A stretch of 64,000 bases of DNA from Aliiroseovarius halocynthiae (GTDB lineage: Bacteria > Pseudomonadota > Alphaproteobacteria > Rhodobacterales > Rhodobacteraceae), in NCBI RefSeq assembly GCF_007004645.1, contig NZ_ML660019.1, forward strand, positions 1,198,437 through 1,262,436, in the 5' to 3' direction. Made by a program: the position numbers and the translations under genes. Numbering within the stretch: the stretch's first letter is position 1; each line of letters begins with the position of its first letter. The notes beneath the pieces are model-generated. The model did no database searches. It worked only from the letters and a program-made list of their open reading frames with translations, and had not been told where the DNA came from. This document shows, one piece after another, positions 58,983 to 64,000 of the stretch.

Positions 58983-59528
58983 TTATGCGACGGCTTCTTT
59001 GGCCTCTTTCAGCCATGCCAGAACGGTTTCCGGGGCGCTTTCGCCATAGGGGTCTTCGCCGTGGTTGTCTTCGCGGCCGGGCTCTTCGAACCATGCTTCA
59101 ACCACGCCGTCATTGATGACAGCAGCATAGCGCCACGAGCGGGCGCCGAAGCCCAGGTTGTCTTTCTGAACCAGCATGCCCATCAGGCGGGTGAATTCGC
59201 CCGAGCCATCGGGGATCACTTTGACGTTTTCCAGTTCCTGATTGCGGGCCCAAGCGTTCATTACGAAGCTGTCATTGACCGACATGCAGTAAATCTCGTC
59301 GATGCCTTCGGCGGCGAAATCGGCAAATCCGTTCTCGTAACCGGGCAGCTGATAGGTTGAGCAGGTCGGGGTGAACGCGCCGGGCAGCGAGAAGAGAACA
59401 ACGCGCTTGCCTTTGAAGTAATCGTCCGAGGTCATGTCCTGCCAGCGGAACGGGTTCGGGCCTTCGATGCTGTCATCACGAACGCGGGTGCGGAAGGTGA
59501 TGTTGGGGACGTTAACGCCTGCTTTCAT
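58983..59528 (-). CDS. peroxiredoxin (Prx5 type)
   Basis: Thiol peroxidase that reduces hydrogen peroxide or organic peroxides. The 181-aa protein has the peroxidatic Cys56 in LPGAFTPTCSTYQLPGY and the conserved arginine region later (FGARSWRYAAV). No C-terminal glutaredoxin domain. ATG at 59528 with AAGGAATTCCCC upstream; a longer frame to 59612 lacks a good start signal. Transcribed alone with a terminator behind it. Confidence 0.93.
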   Translation of the reverse strand: MKAGVNVPNITFRTRVRDDSIEGPNPFRWQDMTSDDYFKGKRVVLFSLPGAFTPTCSTYQLPGYENGFADFAAEGIDEIYCMSVNDSFVMNAWARNQELENVKVIPDGSGEFTRLMGMLVQKDNLGFGARSWRYAAVINDGVVEAWFEEPGREDNHGEDPYGESAPETVLAWLKEAKEAVA

Positions 59529-59759
59529 TGGGGAATTCCTTTTCAATAGCTGCGCGTGGCTGGGAATCGCTTCGCGCGTTGACATAACGATTAGAACGAT
59601 TCCAAATGCCACTCAACGGAGATTTTATGCTTCGCGACAATTTGGTGCGGTACCACTTTCGGCTATGCGCGGGTTGCATATCAGAAAAGCAGGCTTTCAA
59701 GGTGACTTGGGGGAACAGGACACGTATATAGGTCAGAACTACTGGCCCGGAGGAAAGCC

Positions 59760-60710
59760 ATGCGTGATCTGAACATCCCTGAAAGCCGCCATCCCGAAAA
59801 GGCGCATCGCAAGGACAACGCACAGCCTAAGAAACCCAGCTGGATCCGCGTGAAAGCACCCGGTGGCAAAGGCTATGCCGAGACGCATAAGATCATGCGC
59901 GAAAACAATCTGGTCACGGTGTGTGAAGAAGCTGGCTGCCCCAATGCGGGCGAGTGTTGGAGCCAGGGCCACGCCACCATGATGATTATGGGCGAAATCT
60001 GTACCCGTGGCTGCACCTTCTGTAACGTGGCGACGGGCAAGCCTGACACGCTGGACGCATTCGAACCCGGCCGTGTCGCTCATGCGGTTAAGAAACTAGG
60101 GCTTAATCACGTTGTGATCACATCCGTAGACCGCGACGATCTGAAGGACGGTGGGGCCGAGCATTTCGCCCAAACTATTCGCGCGGTGCGTCACCAATCG
60201 CCTGATACGACAATTGAAATTCTGACGCCGGATTTCCTGAAATGCGATGACATCGTGCTGGAAACCGTCGTTGAGGCGCGTCCTGACGTGTTCAACCACA
60301 ACCTCGAGACCGTGCCCGGCCTCTATCCCGAGGTCCGCCCCGGTGCGCGTTACTTTCATTCGCTGCGGCTGTTGCAGCGCGTGAAAGAGCTGGACCCGAC
60401 GATGTTTACCAAATCAGGCATCATGGTTGGTCTGGGCGAGGATCGCCAATCCGTTATGCAAATCATGGATGACATGCGTGCAGCCGACATCGACTTCCTG
60501 ACCATCGGACAATATCTGCAACCCACGCCCAAGCACCATGCAGTTGAACGTTTTGTGCACCCGGATGAATTCAAGGATTACGAGACGGCGGCCTATGGTA
60601 AAGGCTTCTTGATGGTTTCAGCGACACCGCTGACGCGCTCGTCCTATCACGCTGGCGATGACTTCGCGCAGCTGCGTGCCGCGCGGCTTAAGAAGTTGGG
60701 GCAGGCCTAA
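59760..60710 (+). CDS. lipA: lipoyl synthase
   Basis: Radical-SAM enzyme that inserts two sulfurs into octanoyl chains on lipoyl domains. The 316-aa protein has the auxiliary Fe-S motif [12 protein letters not shown] (Cys55/Cys60/Cys66) and the radical-SAM motif CTRGCTFC (Cys81/Cys85/Cys88), plus the C-terminal SSYHAGDDF serine that ligates the auxiliary cluster. ATG at 59760 with GGAGGAAAGCC upstream. The downstream outer-membrane gene is convergent. Confidence 0.98.
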   Translation: MRDLNIPESRHPEKAHRKDNAQPKKPSWIRVKAPGGKGYAETHKIMRENNLVTVCEEAGCPNAGECWSQGHATMMIMGEICTRGCTFCNVATGKPDTLDAFEPGRVAHAVKKLGLNHVVITSVDRDDLKDGGAEHFAQTIRAVRHQSPDTTIEILTPDFLKCDDIVLETVVEARPDVFNHNLETVPGLYPEVRPGARYFHSLRLLQRVKELDPTMFTKSGIMVGLGEDRQSVMQIMDDMRAADIDFLTIGQYLQPTPKHHAVERFVHPDEFKDYETAAYGKGFLMVSATPLTRSSYHAGDDFAQLRAARLKKLGQA

Positions 60711-60716
60711 TTGGGT

Positions 60717-60740
60717 TCAGCCCCCTATACTGGGGGCTGA
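60717..60740. terminator. hairpin between lipA and the convergent outer-membrane gene
   Basis: A perfect 9-bp stem TCAGCCCCC/GGGGGCTGA (60717-60725 with 60732-60740) and 6-nt loop, without T-run on either side. It probably serves both convergent genes. Confidence 0.6.
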
Positions 60741-60745
60741 GGCCA

Positions 60746-61675
60746 TCAGAATTCGTAGCGCAGCGAAACATCGGTCAGCTCGTTATCGCCGATGGATACA
60801 TAAGTGGCTTCGAGCGCGACACCATTCTGGAAGCGCCACGCACCGCCAAGGCTATAATAGTTGTCGCTCGGCGTGCCCAAAAGTTCGGCGGTTAGGGTGA
60901 CGTTATCAGTGGCATGATAGTCCAGCCATGCGCGGTGGTAGCCCGTTCCAATAAGGTCATTATGTGCATAGCTAGCACCGTATCCGAACTGGCTATAGCG
61001 CCCATCCAAGCCGAGGATCCAGTTTGTCGCGCTGTCTGCAGCCTCGATACGTTCGATCGAGCCGAAGAAGGCGACCGAATTCTGTTCTGTTAGCAGTGTC
61101 ATTTCATGGCGAATAGCCGCAGCATAGACATGCGCATTGGCCGGAGCGCCATCCGCAGTAATGCGGTTGTAGGACGCGCCCACCTTGGTGTTCCCAAACT
61201 GCCCATCCCAGCGCAGGCCAAGATTGGTCATGTCACTTTCCTGAAGAAGCAGCGCAGAAGTCGTACTGCCGTTGATCGAAGAAAGCTGCGTATCGATATA
61301 CGTGCTGGCCAGAATAATTCGTCCATCCAGATAGGTCCGGTCCGGGACCGGGCGCGTCATACCGGCCGAGAAAACATGGTCGCCAAAGCTATACGTCACA
61401 GCAGGGTACAGATTGCTTTGAGTCACCCCTTCTAGATGTCGTGCATCCCAGCCAAGCGAGACACCCCAGTTTCCCAAAATTCGGTCGAAGGACAGATCGA
61501 CCTCGGCGGTCGTCAGAAATGTGCTACCGGACTCAAATTCGAGATAGCTGTGATCCACATATCCTGAGATGTTAAAGTTACTTGCCAGCGATCCAAACGC
61601 ACTGTCCTGCGCAACAGCCGCTGAATGCCCCACCATCACCAATACGCCAGCGAAATTAAGAGTATATCTATACAT
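60746..61675 (-). CDS. outer-membrane beta-barrel-like exported protein
   Basis: The 309-aa protein has a signal peptide (about residues 1-22, ending AVA) followed by many amphipathic strands, for example NFNISGYVDHSYLEFES and TKVGASYNRITADG, and an aromatic C-terminal end (DVSLRYEF). The pattern is that of a small porin-like barrel, family not recognised. Its upstream 259-nt region (61676-61934) holds no gene I can support. Convergent with lipA. Confidence 0.78.
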   Translation of the reverse strand: MYRYTLNFAGVLVMVGHSAAVAQDSAFGSLASNFNISGYVDHSYLEFESGSTFLTTAEVDLSFDRILGNWGVSLGWDARHLEGVTQSNLYPAVTYSFGDHVFSAGMTRPVPDRTYLDGRIILASTYIDTQLSSINGSTTSALLLQESDMTNLGLRWDGQFGNTKVGASYNRITADGAPANAHVYAAAIRHEMTLLTEQNSVAFFGSIERIEAADSATNWILGLDGRYSQFGYGASYAHNDLIGTGYHRAWLDYHATDNVTLTAELLGTPSDNYYSLGGAWRFQNGVALEATYVSIGDNELTDVSLRYEF

Positions 61676-61934
61676 ATCATACCTTTAGGTTCAATTTGTG
61701 ATGGCGCATATCAGCCAACTTTTAGTCGGCATAGCTAAGAGCCATGGCACAAATCAACACGTAATGCATGTAAATGCATACGTGCAGAACTGTCCTGCGT
61801 GTTGTGGGTTACCGAAGCCGTTTCAAGCTGCTGTTGAGCCGTCACAATGACGAGAAATGCGCCGCACCTGTTGACGTCGTAGGCAATTCAAAATCAGCTT
61901 GCTTCTCAAGCAGTTTCAAACGGCTTTCAGGTCG

Positions 61935-62105
61935 TCAGGGACGTCGGATGCGTTCGATTTCCATCCAGTCTGGCGCGCCTATGAAATACTCATAGGCAAA
62001 CAGGGCCAGACAGATCGCAAGCACAACAATGCCCAATATAACCCGTCTGGCGGATGGCGGGTTCCGCGCCCATTTCGACATTCTAAGAAGCCAGCGCGGA
62101 TCCAT
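61935..62105 (-). CDS. 56-aa single-helix membrane protein downstream of hpt
   Basis: A short frame starting at the ATG 62105 gives MDPRWLLRMSKWARNPPSAR, then one membrane helix (RVILGIVVLAICLALFAYEY), then FIGAPDWMEIERIRRP. A basic N-terminus and one helix suggest a cytosol-in inner-membrane anchor. It begins 3 nt after the hpt stop codon and runs in the same direction, so it is probably expressed with hpt. I recall similar small proteins after hpt in relatives, but no function. Confidence 0.7.
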   Translation of the reverse strand: MDPRWLLRMSKWARNPPSARRVILGIVVLAICLALFAYEYFIGAPDWMEIERIRRP

Positions 62106-62108
62106 GCC

Positions 62109-62666
62109 TTAGCTTTCGTTGTCCGGGGTATCTAGGAACCGCACCTTGCCGATATGGGGCAGGTTTCGGTTGCGCTGCGCATAGTCGATGCCATAGCCCA
62201 CGACAAATTCATCGGGGATCTCAAATCCGGTCCAATCGGCCTTTACATCCACCTCGCGGCGCGATGGCTTATCAAGCAGGGCGATGGTTTTCAGCTTGCG
62301 CGGCCCTTTGGCATGCAACAGCTTCATAACGTGTTTCAGGGTGAACCCGGTGTCGACAATATCTTCGACCACCAGCACATCACGTCCAGAAATCTCGCCG
62401 CGTAAGTCTTTGAGAATACGGACTTCTCGGCTGCTTTCGGTCGAGTTCCCATAGGATGATGCCTCAAGAAAATCGACCTCGACGGGCAGGTCCAGTTCTC
62501 TCACAACATCTGCGATGAAGACGAACGAACCCCGCAGTAACCCGACAACAATCAATTTGTCGGTACCATCAAATTCGTCGTGAATTTCTTGTGACAGTTC
62601 CTCAACCCGCGCAGCGATCTGCTTGGCAGAAATGAGCGTATCAATGACATATGGTCGCTGTGCCAT
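62109..62666 (-). CDS. hpt: hypoxanthine phosphoribosyltransferase
   Basis: Purine salvage: converts hypoxanthine (and possibly guanine) with PRPP to the nucleotide. The 185-aa protein has the PRPP motif [14 protein letters not shown] and the flexible-loop segment [11 protein letters not shown] chose the ATG at 62666 (MAQRPYV) after AAGGGGGAAGC; the frame is open to 62693. Followed at 3 nt by a 56-aa membrane-protein gene. Confidence 0.95.
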   Translation of the reverse strand: MAQRPYVIDTLISAKQIAARVEELSQEIHDEFDGTDKLIVVGLLRGSFVFIADVVRELDLPVEVDFLEASSYGNSTESSREVRILKDLRGEISGRDVLVVEDIVDTGFTLKHVMKLLHAKGPRKLKTIALLDKPSRREVDVKADWTGFEIPDEFVVGYGIDYAQRNRNLPHIGKVRFLDTPDNES

Positions 62667-62735
62667 AGCTTCCCCCTTGATTCTCGCTTGCATAACTAAG
62701 ACATGTGCGTCTCACAGAGAAGGAAAAAGCCGACC

Positions 62736-63185
62736 ATGCCCACCCATGGTGAAAAACGTGTCATGCCGTATACAGCCGATCAGATGTACGATCTGGTCGG
62801 TGATGTCGGTCGCTATCCCGAATTCTTGCCGTGGAACGCAGCCGCGCGGGTGCGCAAAGTGGTGCCGATGGATGATGGACGTCAGCTGATGGAGGCTGAT
62901 TTGGTTATCAGTTTCAAAGTGTTTCGCGAACGTTTTACCAGCCGTGTGACACTGGATCAGGCGGGCAGGCGGATTGACACGGAATATCTGGATGGGCCGT
63001 TCAAGTATCTGAAATCATATTGGACCTTCACGGATCATCCGCAGGGATGCGAGGTCGAGTTCTTCGTGGATTTCGAATTCAAAAGCCCGATGCTACAAAA
63101 GGTCATTGGTCTGGTCTTCAACGAAGCCATGCACCGGATTGTTGCCGCGTTTGAAAAACGTGCAGCCGCGCTTTACGGCGCCTGA
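62736..63185 (+). CDS. RatA/Coq10-family SRPBCC protein
   Basis: The 149-aa START-like protein has YTADQMYDLVGDVGRYPEFLPW at the N-terminus, then SRVTLDQAGRRIDTEYLDGPFKYLKSYW and a long C-terminal helix. This family includes the E. coli ribosome-association toxin RatA and the ubiquinone-binding Coq10; in alphaproteobacteria a quinone-binding role is generally assumed. ATG at 62736. Its stop abuts that of the convergent DUF1304 gene. Confidence 0.9.
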   Translation: MPTHGEKRVMPYTADQMYDLVGDVGRYPEFLPWNAAARVRKVVPMDDGRQLMEADLVISFKVFRERFTSRVTLDQAGRRIDTEYLDGPFKYLKSYWTFTDHPQGCEVEFFVDFEFKSPMLQKVIGLVFNEAMHRIVAAFEKRAAALYGA

Positions 63186-63548
63186 TCACGAGATCAGAAG
63201 AGCCGCGATGGCGATGAAAGCGGGCAGGGCTTGCACATAGAAGATCCGTTTAGACGCGGTTAACGCTCCGAATACACCTGCCACAGCGACGCAAAGCAGG
63301 AAGAACAGCGCGACATTCCACGACCAATCGGCGTCCGAGATCAAGCGCGACCAAATCAATCCTGCCGCCAGAAAACCGTTATAAAGCCCCTGATTGGCGG
63401 CCATGGCTTTGGTGGGGGCAAACAGGTCGCGCGGGAAGCTGCGAAAGACCTTGGGGCCACGACTTTCCCAGGCGAACATCTCGAACCACAGGATATAGAG
63501 GTGAAGGGCTGCGATCAGCAGGATCAAGGTAGTTGCTACAATGCTCAT
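63186..63548 (-). CDS. DUF1304 membrane protein
   Basis: The 120-aa inner-membrane protein has four hydrophobic segments and the family stretch HLYILWFEMFAWESR plus ANQGLYNGFLAAGLIW. DUF1304 proteins have no established function. It starts 2 nt after the xerD stop codon on the same strand, so it is probably co-transcribed with xerD. Confidence 0.9.
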   Translation of the reverse strand: MSIVATTLILLIAALHLYILWFEMFAWESRGPKVFRSFPRDLFAPTKAMAANQGLYNGFLAAGLIWSRLISDADWSWNVALFFLLCVAVAGVFGALTASKRIFYVQALPAFIAIAALLIS

Positions 63549-63550
63549 GG

Positions 63551-64000
63551 TCAGTCCTTTTCCGCTAGCGGGTGGTGGGTGAACACCAGATCCTTCAGGC
63601 GCTCTTCCAGAACATGCGTGTAAATCTCGGTCGTGGCTAGATCTGCATGGCCGAGCAGAGCCTGTATTGACCTTAGGTCAGCGCCATGGGCCAGCAAATG
63701 CGTGGCAAATGCGTGGCGCAACCGGTGCGGTGTCACGTCATTCGGGGGCACGCCGGCAGAGACAGCGATTTCCTTGATGATCCCATAAAAGCGATGACGG
63801 GTCAGGTGCCCCGCAGAACCGTTGGACGGAAACAGGAAAGGTGACGGTTTAACACCTTTTTCGATGCGTGCGGTTTCTTCCGCCTCATCCCGGCAGGTAA
63901 GCCATTCATTCAGAACCATGCGGGCCTCGCGGGATAATGGGACCAGCCGGTCCTTATCACCTTTGCCGCGGATCAGCAGAAGTTGTGGGTCGCCACGCGT
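63551..64000 (-). CDS. xerD: site-specific tyrosine recombinase XerD (3' part only)
   Basis: Partial gene cut by the right window edge; 149 C-terminal residues are present, about half of the usual length. It has the catalytic residues TPHRLRHAFATHLLAHGADL (HxxR) and GHADLATTEIYTHVL (His, then the nucleophile Tyr), with IRGKGDKDRLVPLS including the catalytic Lys region. This fits XerD, the dif recombinase for chromosome dimer resolution, better than a mobile integrase because of the motif spacing and its place beside conserved genes. The N-terminal SAM-like domain is out of view. Confidence 0.88.
   Translation of the reverse strand, partial: TRGDPQLLLIRGKGDKDRLVPLSREARMVLNEWLTCRDEAEETARIEKGVKPSPFLFPSNGSAGHLTRHRFYGIIKEIAVSAGVPPNDVTPHRLRHAFATHLLAHGADLRSIQALLGHADLATTEIYTHVLEERLKDLVFTHHPLAEKD

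Overview
The window reads as core chromosome of a Rhodobacteraceae (Roseobacter-group) alphaproteobacterium. The signs are moderately high-GC codon use, a phoR-pstSCAB-phoU-phoB block with enlarged Pst permeases, a ChpT-type phosphotransferase of the CckA-CtrA relay, ornithine-lipid genes (olsBA), TRAP and Liv uptake systems, an rplU with a C-terminal helix-hairpin-helix extension, and DUF6477/DUF6456 genes. Species cannot be fixed from the sequence alone.

Layout. 1-1.6 kb: end of a suf Fe-S cluster (sufS). 1.6-9.3 kb, mostly minus strand: TetR regulator, PPK2, MetA (residues point to an acetyltransferase), P-loop ATPase, FadL-type porin, a DMT exporter with an apparent frameshift, a small monooxygenase and guaA. 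9.5-13.9 kb: MgtC-like protein, MttB-like methyltransferase and DUF6477/DUF6456 genes. 14-21.6 kb: phosphate regulon, with three 11-bp Pho-box repeats before pstS. 21.7-23.1 kb: a decayed insertion next to tRNA-Ser(CGA), with a diverged copy of the tRNA 3' half, an exported-protein gene broken by one TGA and a serine-recombinase remnant. 23.3-27.2 kb: two coupled DUF2059-type exported proteins and a TPR-sulfotransferase.

27.4-33.7 kb: rplU-rpmA, three acetyltransferases, obgE-proB-proA. 33.7-40.1 kb: chpT, olsBA, thiE-like, TfoX-like, trmJ-like, dsbB, yqaA and a zinc peptidase. 40.2-43.6 kb: a TRAP transporter (dctPQM) and tRNA-Leu(CAA). 43.7-46.5 kb: a Cys/Met PLP enzyme, a Hint-domain protein behind a perfect dyad, and a MocA-like nucleotidyltransferase at the tail of the liv operon. 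46.5-51.7 kb: liv amino-acid ABC transporter. 51.7-64 kb: GNAT, GlxA-type regulator, class II DAHP synthase, PAS protein, yicC-gmk-gamma carbonic anhydrase, a lone AT-rich HNH nuclease gene, peroxiredoxin, lipA, an outer-membrane protein, hpt with a 56-aa membrane protein behind it, a RatA/Coq10-like protein, DUF1304 and the 3' end of xerD.

How it works together: the Pho block is a complete sense-and-import unit. In all three binding-protein operons (pst, dct, liv) a strong hairpin follows the binding-protein gene, which would favour excess binding protein over permease. Most of the window is ordinary housekeeping. The accessory signals are the tRNA-Ser scar, the HNH gene and the Hint gene. 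I found no CRISPR array, prophage or multi-gene defence system.
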